DNA from: Tubulanus polymorphus
Lineage: Eukaryota; Nemertea; Palaeonemertea; Tubulaniformes; Tubulanidae
Length of the DNA stretch: 64,000 nucleotides
Reading direction: 5' to 3'
NCBI RefSeq assembly: GCF_964204645.1
Contig: NC_134033.1
Location: forward strand, 15,750,155-15,814,154
A program made the position numbers and the translations under genes. The notes below the pieces were generated by a model. It worked only from the letters and a program-made list of their open reading frames with translations. It was not told the DNA's origin and did no database searches. Of the stretch, positions 13,801 through 26,215 are shown piece after piece (position 1 is the stretch's first letter; each line of letters opens with the position of its first letter).

Positions 13801-14057
13801 ATGTCGTAGTAAACTTGGACGCGAAAGGTACCCGGTAAAGAGCTGTTGATGAACCAATAACATTCAACACCGCGCGTAAACGACGGATAATTCGGTGAAA
13901 CGATGTAACCGGACGTAGAATCGAGTGAAAACCACGTATTGTTACACCGTGAACTGACAGTTACAGACGGTTGATCGGTAGAGATCCGATCAGTCGTCTG
14001 AACCGACGACAGTTTCATTAGTAGAATGAGTAATAACGTTAAGAGACTGCGCGTCAT
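7870..14057 (-). CDS. Copy B: complete GRL101-like CUB/C-type lectin/LDLa/LRR receptor (GPCR)
   Basis: Complete gene, exons 12834-14057 (408 codons), 11241-12599 (453) and 7870-11091 (1073 plus stop), all phase 0, giving about 1934 residues. Order: signal peptide 1-20; CUB-like modules through about 780; C-type lectin domain about 785-943, split by intron 2; second lectin-like domain about 971-1085; six LDLa modules about 1100-1397, of which two lack cysteines; Cys-rich LRR cap (CPNYCKC) and about eight LRRs 1400-1605; 7TM about 1636-1911. Seen in the 7TM: the NIALCD Asp of TM2, Cys in TM3 and loop 2, FCWLP in TM6 and NPLLY in TM7. The D/ERY site at the end of TM3 reads LTRFRY. The tail is short and basic. 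LDLa+LRR+rhodopsin 7TM is the plan of snail GRL101 and relaxin receptors; the CUB and lectin modules are extra. The first ATG is chosen because a signal peptide follows directly. Confidence 0.9.
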
Positions 14058-14282
14058 GTTGACATTCTCCTCGATCAGTTTAACTCTAACTACAGCGAAT
14101 AGATTTTAATCCAATTAATGTTGGGCGTTTCCCAGTGAATATGGATAGAGCTTGATGAGACTGACTCGGACTACACGGCGACCGTAAAAAGAAATTCAAT
14201 AATCTACGAAACCGAATTAATGATTAACGAGATTTAAACGAGGTGTAAAAATATAATTCGATATCTAATGCCGAGTCAGTTC

Positions 14283-14288
14283 TATATA
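14283..14288 (-). promoter_or_regulatory. Possible TATA box of receptor copy B
   Basis: Same position and sequence (TATATA, then the conserved CTGACTCGGCAT block) as in copy A, about 226 bases before the ATG on the minus strand. Confidence 0.3.
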
Positions 14289-14355
14289 CATACCATTTTT
14301 CAATGTTATTTCAAAACTCTAAATACGTTCTATTTCGAATACTGTCTCTGCCTTG

Positions 14356-14475
14356 ACGTAAGGTGCTGCCGCAATACTCCTTGTAAGTGGGTTTTCTAGA
14401 TACTGACTTAAGTCGACTCTGGCCATCGACGTGTTGAGGAGCATGTGGCGATTACCAGAGGTGATTCATATTTTT
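14356..14475. mobile_element. Half of a palindromic MITE-like element in spacer B/C
   Basis: Duplicated counterpart of 5571-5690, carried along by the array duplication rather than inserted independently. Confidence 0.5.
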
Positions 14476-15112
14476 TTAAATCTTAGAATAGGTATTAACC
14501 CTGTTATCTATTTGATTCGTAAAGATTTACAATAATCTTATTGTGAATAGTTTTATTTCTTATTCATATGTCAACCTGGAAGCGGAGACAAAGTACAAAA
14601 GATAAAGAGTGAATAAAAGTGACAGTGATTAATAGTGAATATATCATCATATTACATAATATTTCCATCAATCACGAACCCTGGGTTCTTGTAGATCAGA
14701 TAATTCAAAATTTCCTGATAGTAATCTGATATTCCCTGACAGATTTTCAAGAAAACTGTTCCGGAATCCGGAATTCGCTGATTTCCCTGATCTGTACATG
14801 AACCCTGTAAATCATTGTGCTGATTACTTTCCCAGTCTTGTATCGGTTCACTAAACTTTAAAATCAAAAACAAAGTTTCCGAATATTTCAGTGCGGCTTG
14901 TTACTTCGGTAAATATTCATTATCTTCTCGTGGGTAGAAAATAGAGTGCGTTTGCATCGCGGATTAAGGGATCACCGGGATAATTCTCAGATACCAACCG
15001 AAGATGGAGCGACGATGGGTTGTCAGTCATAACGAATAGGGGCACGTGATAATCAGAGATAATCGGATCCGTTGTAAGCGCAGTCTTGTGCAGTACGCAG
15101 TTCTGTAAGGTG

Positions 15113-15268
15113 CTGCCGCTATGCTCGTCGTTAGCGGATTTTCCAGACACTAATCTGAGCCACATCTGGCAACCAACGTGCAGAAGAACAAGTGTCGGTT
15201 GCCAGAGCCGGCTCGTATTAGTGTGTGAAATATCCGCTAACGACGAGCCTAGCGGCAGCACCTCACGG
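15113..15268. mobile_element. Palindromic MITE-like element in spacer B/C
   Basis: Duplicated counterpart of 6324-6489. The arms CTGTAAGGTGCTGCCGC and GCGGCAGCACCTCACGG face each other, so the insertion predates the array duplication. Confidence 0.7.
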
Positions 15269-16648
15269 AACATCGTTACTACGAATGACTGCGCCAGAAA
15301 ATGCTGTCCGTTATAATCGATAGTTTTAGAACGTCGTTTCCGCGACTAGATAACGACTAATATCTATATAATACTCATTAATAGTTTACGGCGAAATGTT
15401 TTTGGTTGTGTACAAAATTCCGTTTGACGAAGCGACGCTTTTGATTTTAACGGGACCGGAATAATACACCAATTGTCTTTCACCAGCGCCGACTCGCAAC
15501 GTCTGTCGACGTTACACTTGAAAACGCAGTCGTCACCTTTTTACTTCTTACAAATATATTCTATTTGTCTATTTATTATTCAATTGCTTATTCATTTATG
15601 TATCTATTACATTTCATTCTCGTTTTTTGTTATCGGTAGTAGTGAATCATTTTGTTTTTGCGTATACATTTGAACCTCTATATTTATGCATCTATAGTGT
15701 GTACAGTGGTGGTTGTGGAAGCATTTTGACATTTGTAAATATAGTATAATAATCGTTGCATGCATTGGACATTAGAATACATGACTGCGCCGGTCACTGA
15801 GTCGTTTGTCTCGCATGGCGGGAGTACGCGTGATAATCAGAGGCTTTCGACTCGCACCGGGGGCTAAACGCTAATAATACTTCATGAAATCTAAGTTCGA
15901 TATGATTCGAAAGAATATTGCCCATTCACATTTCGAAATTGATCGTTTTTTCCAGATGTCAGAATAAGAGCTATGTTTTATTCTTATTTTCATCATTTTA
16001 GGTCTGCAATAAAATCCAATTTTCGAGAGAATCAAAAAAGACGTCACAAACTTTTTTCGTTGTTGGATAATTTTTGCTTTTCTAAATGTTATTCAGATAT
16101 ACATAATAAAAACTAGATGATATTCATAGACTGCGTATAATATTTATCTTGAATTGTTTTGTGTTCGAGACATAATTCAATCATCTTTTCGACCGTGCAC
16201 CACTCATAAATGCTGGTGGATCCGGACTCCGAGTAAAGCTCTGGTCTGTTTTGGTCCTACAATGTATAATCTACCGGTACTGTTCTTTTGTAACTGCAGA
16301 TTTTAACAAATCGATATAAATGCGCAGAAGGCTATAAGAACTCTTTCCATTTCTGTAACTAAACCCTTGGAGTAATCATATTGTCAAATGATTCATAACC
16401 ATGAGTGTTAATTTCTCCTCGAGAGTAAAATACAGTATTGGATCTTGGGTCATTTTCTGTAACGAGGTAGCAAGTGATAATCGTGCGAATTGGGCCGATT
16501 ATTGGTTGTCGTCACACGAATCAAGACCCGCGAAAATCTCCGGTAATCCGAGCTACAGTAAAAATCATCTTTAACCCGATTTATTTCGTAAATAAATTCG
16601 ATCCGATCGTAAATAAGATATAGATTTCATTTGCACAACGCCGTGAGG

Positions 16649-19600
16649 CTATTTGATTGGTTTTCTGCGTTTATTTCGAGCTCGTATGGATTTCATATCG
16701 ATAGTTAGAATAGTATAAAGAAGTGGGTTCAGAGTTGAGTTTATCGGTAAGAAAAGAACGGCCAGCCAAGCGGCAACCTGGTTCGGTATCTCGACCAAAA
16801 ATACGGCGCACAACTGAACGATTATTAACGGTAACCAGCAAAATAAATTACACAAATTGATGACTAAACTGCGTCGAGCTAGAACGAGTTCTGTAGGATC
16901 AGCTCTACCCGAACCGGACCTGCTTCCGGATACATACTTGTACATCTGCGCGTACGACATCATTATCAGAGTGAGAATGATCGCGTTTAATACAGCGAAT
17001 ATAGCGAACGAATATTGCCAACCATTGACATCTATAGATATTAAATTCATAGGTAAACAGATACCTGTGCTACCGTAAAAATTATCACCGAAATAAGACG
17101 ACCGAGACAGCGGCAGAAAGGCGATTAAACTCAGAAATATCCAGCATAAACAAGACAGAATCATAATAATATTTGAGGATAAAACCGGGTTACCGGAAAA
17201 TGGATCGACGATATTCGAATATCTGAAACGCGTGAGGAGAAAGAGAAATGTTAAAGAACCTTCACAAGATATCGTCACCACAATTCCGGCAACGCTGCAT
17301 AATGAACTGCGAGTCCAAGTTTCAGAATTCAGAAAATAAACACCTTTATAAACGTGATCAGTTCCTGCGATCAGAAACAGATAAACCGACATCAGGAAAT
17401 CACAAAGCGCGATATTGATGATGAGGATATCCGACGATTTATTTTGTGTTTCTGACGAAACTCGAATCGACCTAAAACGAAATAGAATAACGATAATATT
17501 GGAAACGAAAGTAAAACAAGCGATGATCCAGATAACAGCTGTGAGGACAGTGTTCTCAATGAGGTCTGAACACGATGAGAATTGATCAGGATCCGGGAGA
17601 CACCGGTCAATATTCGGCGCCATACAACAGAATTTATACGCGTCCGAAGCGAGAAAATATAAAGACGTCAAATTATTGAAGATATTATTTTTCACAGAAA
17701 TTATCCGTGAGTTGTTGGTGATATCTAGAACTCCCAGTGAACTCAACCCAGAAAACGCGTATCTGGATATTGATTCGATTACGTTACTGCTGATATTCAA
17801 ATATTTCAGCGCTGGTAAACCTCGGAATACGTTACGAGTAAGAACCGATATAGAGAGACCGTGCAGATCCATAACCGGAAGTGACGTCAAACCGTTGAAG
17901 CTTCCATCTTCCAAATATCTCAGCGGATTTCCAGCGAATAAAAGTTGTTTTAAATTGTTTAAACCAGTGAATGTATCGGCATGTAGTGATACTAGGTGAT
18001 TATAGGACAGATCTAATATATTTAGATTGCGTAGATTAGAAAACGCGTTGGAGACAATGTCAGATAAATCATTACGGGAAATATTTAGTATAAAAAGGTA
18101 TAAAAATGGAGAAAATGTCGATTCATTAAATCTAACTCGGTTATTCGATAAAATCAGAACGCGAGTCGACGCGGCAAAAATGTTAGAAATATCAGATAAA
18201 GAAGCGTTTTCACAATCAATCAAACGACCTTGACATTTACAGTAGTTAGGACACGTGACGTCGCAGAAAGCCTCGTCATCCGAGTTGTGTTTACAATTAA
18301 CGACGCCATCGCAAACTTCCGACTGAGGAATACATCTGTGTTCATCACCGCATTTAAACATTCCTGGACACGAAAACGTTTCACAATTGAATTCATCTTC
18401 TGAATGAGGACAATCTGATCGACCATCGCACACGTGTCTAATCGGTATACAGTAAGACGATGGACATTTCACTGTACCAGCTGGACATTCAAACTCATTA
18501 CAATTCAGTAAATGTTCGAGTCTTCTACAAACAGGAAAACCTGTCGGCATTCTTTCTAAAATACATCTATCTCCTCTCGCGTAACAATGAGGAGAATCGA
18601 ATGAACATCTTTGTTTATCCGATTCTGTACAGAGTGAAGTGAAATTGGTCGTGCAGTAGTTCTCTGTAGTGCAGTGAATTTGTGGTTTAATCGTTATGTC
18701 GGTTGTTACTATTTCATCTTCTTCGAGGTCCCCGCCACAATCTACAACACCATCCCGATACAACAGAGAACTGATACATTCACCATTTACACACAAAAAC
18801 CCGTTACATTCGTCGGAAGAGCAGACGATTTCATCGGATTTATCTTTACAATCAACCAGTCCATCACATCGTTTATATTTACCCACACATTGTCCGTTTT
18901 TACACTTGAACTGTTCAGAGGAACATAAAATATGATAGCACGAGTTCTCATCTGATCCGTCAGCGCAATCTCGTACAAAATCACATAAATTACTCACTGA
19001 TATAACTCGTCCATCTGAACAGTGGAACTGACTTTGTAAGTTTGAACCCGAACAATCGAGTTCATCTTCACCGTGTTGACAGTCGTTTTTAATGTCACAT
19101 ACGCGATGGTCGCTGATACATCTTTGATCGTTACATTGAAACTGCCACGATTTACATCCGCTTATAGAAGCTAACTCTTCACCACCAGTTACATTATAGG
19201 AACATAGCACAGAATTAACTACATCTGTCCCATTATCGAATGCAGTCACTGACCATATCACTGTTTTAATATACGTTATCCAATCTCTAATTACGACCGG
19301 TTTTATTGCCACAATTCTTCCGCTTGTATGATTAGTCAGTATAGCGCCATATTGATGCTGATAGTGGAAAACATTTATCAAATTCTGAATATCAATATTA
19401 GATGTTATTATACCTATGTCACCTCCGATTGTAAGACACATTTCTCTGGCTGTCTGGATTGTTAAACTTTTAGTGTTGGGCGTTTGCCAGGCTGTAAGTA
19501 TCTGATAGCATTGCGCTTCTATATGAATCCATCCTCTTAGACACGTGGAGTTAAATCGTTCAAAGTTGTTGCGTGTTATTTCAGTTGTATCGTTTTGTGA

Positions 19601-22600
19601 AGATGGATTAAAGTCGTTTCTTTCTGTTTCACAAATGAATGTTGTATGCGTTTGTATAATTTGACACGGGAATCGAACCCAGTTCGCTGATCCTCGTGGA
19701 TTATTCAGTATCATCGCCGTACACGGCATATTGACGTCATTTATCGGTTGTTTTAGTAGAGGAGATATCAATCCTAGAATAACATCTGGTATTGTTTCAT
19801 TAACAGCAGGTTTAAACCACTCTGTGTAACTCAATGGTTTCCCTTCAGACCACGAGTAATAACCACTGGACTCCTTTAAAAACAAACAAACATGTGTTAT
19901 ACTGAATATTCTTTTTAGATTGTTCTTTTATTTTAGAAATAACTCAATATCTCAACCCGTGGTGAGAAAATTAATCACAATTTCCAAATGTTTATGATAA
20001 AATAAATTGCATGTTACCTGCCATTTCAATCCAATCATCACAATAAGCCCCGCCTGTGAATATGCCTCATGAAGCAGTTTTGTAGCGAACAGCTTTTTTA
20101 CGGCCATCATTTCATGTTGAGAGTTGATACTGAGAAGATGTCCTCCATATTTCTGATGACAGTAAATTTCAGCGTTCTCCCAATTCAGACGTTCATGTTT
20201 GATGTATCTAATACACGAAACGCCTGAATCTAGAAAATCTGATCGGCAGCCATTGCTTCTATGTTTCAGTAAAGGTGATTGTTCTAAAGTGTATTGAATT
20301 TGAAATATTGGCATGAACTTTGACAGCTCAAAATACAGGTCATACCCGAGTAGACTGTACAATACAAGTCCTGTTACTGCGTTATTTTCACATAATTTTG
20401 TTATATGACGGGTTTCTGTAAACGCGGAAAATAAATCGTTTGGATCATCAAATATTTTGATAATTTGTGTCAGTAATATTGATTCCCTGGTGTGGTGACT
20501 AGTAGATTTAGAGCATGATGTTTGTCCGATAAATTTAAACAGGAATCTGATGTAATTACTTATATGCATGTCGGTAGAAAAAGAAAAAACATAGAACAAT
20601 TGTGCAGTACCGGTAGGTAATCCAGGGAAGTTAAGTGACTGCACGAGTCCACAATAATCTATCTCATTCCTTCCACCAATAGCGGCCGGAAAGCCTCGTT
20701 TTAATTTCTGACATTTACGCCGTAATACTATCATTAGTGGTGAACTCCAGAATTCATATTTAGTGCGCAATAATTTCACGTGGTTTAATACGAGACCGGT
20801 ATTTAACACGTGACCATTGAGACTTAACGCTGAACAGGGATTCATACCTTTACGATAACAACTGTCAATTTGATATTCATGTTCTGATAATACATCTATG
20901 TTTTCTATCGGTAGGCGTCGATTTTCAGGTGTAATCACGAGACAATGTGACGTCATAGTGATCTGACGTTCTTTTCCCCGTAGAACATACCCGTCACAGT
21001 TAGTAGGAGCAAACTTGAAAAAAACAGTTGCTAGTAGATCATGCCAGTTGTAAGCGTATGTTACTACAGTAACCGGTCCTCCTGATGTAATCAGACTCAC
21101 AACAGATCGACCATAGTTTCCCAGACCAGCAGCAGGACAATACGGACCATAGCGTCTAGCTGTAAAATTACCACCATCATATATATAAAATCCAGCTCTC
21201 TCACAATTCTCTGATAAAACTGTTAGTTTAAATCCAGACTCATAGATGTCGATTTTCGAGCTGAGTGCAAATCTACTGATACGATATTGTAACTTCTGTT
21301 TTGAATATCTGGGGAACAGATTAGAATGTGACACTTCATGGTGATACAGCACCTACAACAGATTTAAACATAATGCGAGTCATCATTAATCACAATTAAA
21401 ATGTTAATGATTTATATTAAAAAATTATAAATCGGTAAAATGTTTCGTTAAAACTTAGAGATTGTATCATCATCTTATTGGTTTGAAAACAAACTAAAAT
21501 CACTACAATGAATTCACCACATATTTTCGTGCTGTTTTACTCACTTTTTTATTTTCCACTTTGACGTCTGTTTCTTTCAATGATTCTATTTTGTATTCGA
21601 TCAATGTTGAATTTCTAAACGATTTCCCGACAAAATTCTCTGATAACAGTAAACACAATATCACGAGAAATCCGTCAGATTTTATACTTAAAGATTCCAG
21701 GTAGTTTTTACCGAGTAAAATATCAGTTCCGACAACCGTTAAACCTTCCAGTTTATAAACACCGATGACGTCATCGGAAGTGACGAGATCACGTGACCAG
21801 TTGAAGACGACGTACTGCAGTATTTCAGCTGTGATAGACCAGCAGTATAAGCGTTTAGACTGAGTTATTACGTGCGGCCTATCACCAGGTATGAGCACTC
21901 CGGATTTGTGTTTGTAGATCGGAATCGATGGATTAGAAATATTCCAATCTGATATTCTATACATATTAACGAATAGATTAGATTTGAGGTATAATCGGAC
22001 CTGTTTCATTGAAAAAGTGACGATAGCTTCGTTAGTTTTCGTGTAAATAGAGATGGGCGGATGTCCGGTTTGTTCCCGTATATTCATTATAGGTTCACTT
22101 GTGTTCCATCCGTCATAAATCTGAACGGTCACATGTAAACCTGCTTGTTCGAATCTAAAATCTATTTTCTCAAAAGTCAAATTCATACCGAATCCCTCTG
22201 GTATCCAAGACCACTCCAGCCGGAAGAGGCTACAAAATCTATCCATGTAGATGGCAAATTTGTAACCAGTTTTAACAGTTTGTAATGGTTTTATATATTT
22301 TGAGGAACAGTCGTGAACAGTTTTCAGATGTTTTTGCTCCAAACGATAAAATACATAAACTCGACTTCCTTTCACAACATCATTTACATCACTCTTAAAC
22401 ATCAACGATAATGAATTACTGCGGTAAATATCTAATCGTTTTCCATCACCGCACAGTAAGTTATCAGAATCGCTGATGTGAAGATAGTTATCTCTACAGA
22501 ATATAGACGGCTCGATGTCGTAGTAAACTTGGACGCGAAAGGTACCCGGTAAAGAGCTGTTGACGAACCAATAACATTCAAATCCGCGCGTAAACGACGG

Positions 22601-22771
22601 ATAATTCGGTGAAACGATGTAACCGGACGTAGAATCGAGTGAAAACCACGTATTGTTACACGGTGAACTGACAGTTACAGACGGTTGATCGGTAGAGATC
22701 CGATCAGTCGTCTGAACCGACGACAGTTTCATTAGTAGAATGAGTAATAACGTTAAGAGACTGCGCGTCAT
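16649..22771 (-). CDS. Copy C: complete GRL101-like CUB/C-type lectin/LDLa/LRR receptor (GPCR)
   Basis: Rightmost array member. Exons: 21545-22771 (409 codons), 20018-21352 (445) and 16649-19873 (1074 plus stop), all phase 0, about 1928 residues. Domain plan and order match copy B: signal peptide, CUB-like modules, split C-type lectin domain, second lectin-like domain, LDLa modules, LRRs and 7TM. The 7TM keeps the same altered TRF motif and the NPLLY motif. Exon 3 differs from B by scattered substitutions and one extra codon (ACC ACC in the stretch before the first LDLa). Exon 2 differs more, with different residues and lengths at 20651-20705 and about 20995-21040. Intron 1 (21353-21544) does not align with those of A or B beyond its ends. 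It is probably the array end, because sequence homology stops about 210 bases upstream of its ATG. Confidence 0.9.
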
Positions 22772-22993
22772 GTTGACATTCTCCTCGATCAGTTTAACTC
22801 TAACTACAGCGAATAGATTTTAATCCAATGAATGTAGGGCGTTTCCCAGTGAATATGGATAGAGCTGGATGAGACTGACTCGGACTACACGGCGACCGTA
22901 AAAAGAAATTCAATAATCTACGAAACCGAATTAATGATTAACGAGATTTAAACGAGGTGTAAAAATATAATTCGATATTTTGTGCCGAGTCAG

Positions 22994-23000
22994 TTTTATA
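22994..23000 (-). promoter_or_regulatory. Possible TATA box of receptor copy C
   Basis: Here the box reads TATAAAA on the minus strand, closer to consensus than in A or B, and is followed by the same CTGACTCGGCA block. Homology with the other copies ends at this point, so copy C may have a different upstream control region. Confidence 0.35.
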
Positions 23001-23069
23001 TTAATAAAATTTCAAAAATTTCTACATTCAAGATTTCTCAATTATTTCCAATAGTACAACTAGCTTGTC

Positions 23070-23215
23070 GTGAGGCTATGCTCGTCGTTAGCGGGTTTTC
23101 TAGACGCTTACTTCAGTCGACAGTGGCAAACTTGAGGAGCACGCGTTGGTTGCCTGAGTCGATTCACATTCGTGTATGAAAATCGCGCTAACGATGAGTT
23201 AGCGGTAGCTACCTC
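23070..23215. mobile_element. Diverged palindromic MITE-like element at the array edge
   Basis: GCTATGCTCGTCGTTAGCGG on the left is mirrored by CGCTAACGATGAGTTAGCGG on the right, with the usual mirrored centre around GTCGA. It belongs to the CCGTAAGGTGCTGCCGC family but is more degraded. It sits about 70 bases beyond the point where copy C stops matching A and B. Confidence 0.55.
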
Positions 23216-23328
23216 CCTTCATTTCCAGTAGGAATCAATCATCGAACAGTGTCTTGAGAAACCACGATATGTGCGACATTAAGCAAAAAAACAATTTAAT
23301 GTATGTAAACACACACAATTTGTTAATA

Positions 23329-23804
23329 CAGTCGACCCCCGATATATCGCCCTCTACCGCCACCCCCGCCTACTGCCAGGTTTTCTCAATGTACATCTCA
23401 ATACAAATACATAGTAAGACACCCCTGATATACCGCCCTCCCATATACCGCCACCCCCGCCTACTGCCAGGTTTTCTCAATGTACATCTCAATACAAATA
23501 CATAGTAAGACACCCCTGATATACCGCCCTCCCATATACTGCCACCCCCGCCTACTGCCAGGTTTTCTCAATGTACATCTCAATACAAATACATAGTAAG
23601 ACACCCCTGATATACCGCCCTCCCATATACCGCCACCCCCGCCTACTGCCAGGTTTTCTCAATGTACATCTCAATACAAATACATAGTAAGACACCCCTG
23701 ATATACCGCCCTCCCATATACCGCCACCCCCGCCTACTGCCAGGTTTTCTCAATGTACATCTCTATACAAATGCATAGTAAGACACCCCCGATATACCGC
23801 CCTC
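23329..23804. repeat. 91-bp minisatellite inside a possible TIR element
   Basis: About five units with an exact 91-base period, measured on the CATAGTAAGACACCCC motif at 23410, 23501, 23592, 23683 and 23774. The array opens with CAGTCGACCCCCGATATATC, and that theme (CCCCCGATATACCGCCCTC) recurs at its right end, as if a short transposon end had been amplified. Confidence 0.8.
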
Positions 23805-23966
23805 GGGGTCATTCATTTATTACGTACGCATTAGGGGAGGGGGAGGGGTCAGTGCAATTGCGTACTGTAATGCTTAATGTATACGAAAAATGGCCGATTT
23901 TGCGTACAGAGAGGGAGGGGTTGAAAAATTCAAATTTTATGCGTACGTAATTAATGAATGATCCCC
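23805..23966. mobile_element. Palindromic MITE-like element ending GGGGTCATTCATT
   Basis: 162 bases. GGGGTCATTCATTTATTACG at the left is mirrored at the right by TACGTAATTAATGAATGATC then CCC, and internal blocks are mirrored as well. Non-coding. It abuts the 91-bp minisatellite directly. Confidence 0.6.
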
Positions 23967-24143
23967 TCCCATATCAGGAGTTATCTGTACGTACATGTAC
24001 ATGACACGTTTTTAACAAAAAAGAATAACCCTAAATACATATTTTCAATGCACAAAATATTAAGTGTCAGAATAAGGTCGGGTTCAAATGTTGCTGGTGT
24101 TTCAGTAAATTTGTCTGCTCGTCATGCAAATACAGCACGCGTA

Positions 24144-26215
24144 TCATCCCTCGCGATGCGAATGCACGGCCGCCAGGTGGCGCTGTAGGTACGCTTCGCT
24201 TTTGAACTGTTTATCGCAAATCGAGCAGCGACGCTGCTTTTTATTCAGCACGCGACACGCGACGCGCCGGTGACCGGTCAGGTGACATTTTTGCGAGAAG
24301 GACTTGCCGCACGCGTCGCAGAGGAACGGTTTGATTCGATCGTGCACGACGCTGTGTCTACGCAGACGACCGACCGTCGGGAACAGCTTCCCGCATGAGT
24401 CGCAGCTGTAGAATACATCCGACCCCGACCGTTCGACGCCCGGTCTCTTCGAACCAGAGTGAATTTTCAAATGTCCTTTCAAATGGCATTTCTGCGCGAA
24501 TTTCTTACCGCATTCGTCGCACTGCCAGCGTTTAATTCCCGTATGACTGTCGAGATGGCGCTCTAGTCGACTGCGGGTCGGAAATCGCTTCCGACAATCC
24601 GGCGCTGCGCATTCGAATTGACCGCCGTCGATCAGCGCCCCCTGTTGATCGTCGCCGCTGAAATCGTTGATCGATTCCGGGTTGGCTTCGCGTTTCGAGT
24701 GCCGTATTAAATGGTCGTGAAAATCGTTGAGATATTTAAATCGCAACGAGCAGATTTTACACGAGATCGGATCATCGTCGCCGGTCGACCGTTCGAGTAA
24801 GAATTCGTGGAGAACGTCGTCGCAAGTCGAACACGATTTCATCGATATCGAATGTTCCGATAATAGATGACCGGATAATTCTAACCGAAACGCGCACTCG
24901 AAATCGCAATGATGACACAATTGTCGAACCGTCGAGTCGAAACCCGCGCTTTCCTCTTCTGACTTGCAATCTGCAGAAAGTAAAAACAAGTTCGTTGTAA
25001 CACAGTTTCACTAATAGTTCTCTTTGTATCAAGTCAATGGACCTTATTAGGCCCAATAAATCATCATGTACTTGATACCAATATTAATAATAGTTTTAAG
25101 CACAGACTTTCTAAAGTAATGGAGCTGAAACGTTTTATCAAAACGCCAGTTTTCAACTGAATTAAAATAACAATTCACTATTGTAAATATAAGAATTTGG
25201 AACGAGATTCACTCAAACTCATGATTATAGCGTCCGTTGTTTCGAGGAATTCAGCCGTCAACGTTTCTTCGTTCTTTTCTTCTTCAGCGCGATAAACACC
25301 GGCGACCGAATTCAGCCGATTTGTTTTAGGTTCGTTGTTTACAACAATTTCATCTACAACAAAAATATCATACGTTAATCATAACAAGTGTATACCAGCT
25401 GGGTTTTCAGTGGCTAGGCCAGGGTAAAAAGAAGTACTTAGAAGGACTTTTTCAGCAATTTAAGACCCAAAAGGAGGGAGGGACTTGTGGACTCGGAAAG
25501 AAGTACTTTCCAGTAAAATGAGGGCCCATAAAGGAGCATTTTCGCAATGCCTTTGCCCGAATACTCGTCATGTAGACCAGTCATATATTTCAGGGTAAAT
25601 CCATAACACTTTCCTGTATATTCAATATTACTGATAATTGAATTACCAGGCCCGAGTAATGAAATACTTCAACAGTCGTATTCGCGACAAAATTGCGCGC
25701 GAAAATTCATAAAAATTAAATTTGGAAGGACTTTTTCATCAAAAGGAAGGATTTAGATTCAAAAAGAAGGACAAAGATGATGTTTGTCCAAACTTTTTCC
25801 AAAAGGACTTGGAGGGACTGCTGGAAACCCTGTACCAGATAGATATACCAAAAAGATAAATTTTGAAAATAAACAATATCCTAAGTCGTTGTTCTTTGAC
25901 TCACTTTCAACTCGGCGATTTCGACGTCGACATTCCGACCACTTGCACCAAGTCACCTCGTCAACACTCGCGACGAATTTCTCCAAGATCTCCGGACATG
26001 ATTTCAGAGTACTGACGATTAGTTCTTCGGGAATATCTGTTACGAAATAGGAGGAACGCAACGATCATGTCGTCTTTTTATAAAAAAAACAAAACTTAAG
26101 ATAGATTAGTCTGAACACCAGTCGTTGTTACCGGTTCCCTGTAGAACAGAAGTTCAAGTTTACTTCGTGGATAAAAAATTATGCAATCAAACAGAACAGC
26201 AGAAGTAGTAGACAT
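24144..26215 (-). CDS. C2H2 zinc-finger protein, probable transcription factor
   Basis: Proposed exons: 26164-26215 (ATG, weakest), 25905-26036, 25213-25353 and 24144-24970. All junctions are phase 1 with GT/AG ends, giving about 383 residues. The last exon encodes seven zinc-finger-like units. Units 3-5 (CAAPDC, CDECGKKF, CDSCGKLF) and 7 (CSICDKQF) are clear C2H2. The sixth (CDACGKSF) ends in Cys instead of His, a C2HC form. Fingers 1-2 are separated from the rest by an acidic linker. Linkers are HTGIKRWQ and HDRIKPFL, not the canonical TGEKP. The upstream exons are acidic with no domain I recognise. A nuclear DNA-binding role is inferred from the fingers. It is divergently paired with CMC1. 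The last three exons are firm; the first is a best guess from an ATG and a phase-matched donor. Confidence 0.72.
25396..25832. mobile_element. Possible non-autonomous hAT-like element in zinc-finger intron
   Basis: The left end CAGCTGGGTTTTCAG and the right end CTGGAAACCCTG are imperfect inverted copies, and the interior has GGAAGGACTTTTTC blocks on both sides. No transposase is encoded. A clean target duplication is not visible, so the element limits are approximate. Confidence 0.35.

Larger units (their letters stand above)
14058..16648. repeat. Array spacer between copies B and C (about 2.6 kb duplicated unit)
   Basis: Second copy of the spacer at 5272-7869, equally gene-free, with the same order of elements: receptor 5' flank, half-palindrome, full palindrome, AT-rich stretch, receptor 3' flank. 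The high identity across non-coding sequence points to recent duplication or ongoing gene conversion. Confidence 0.85.

Noticed and set aside
23329-23804. CRISPR-like regular repeat
   Set aside because: The 91-base units are contiguous with no unique spacers, and the genome is animal nuclear DNA.
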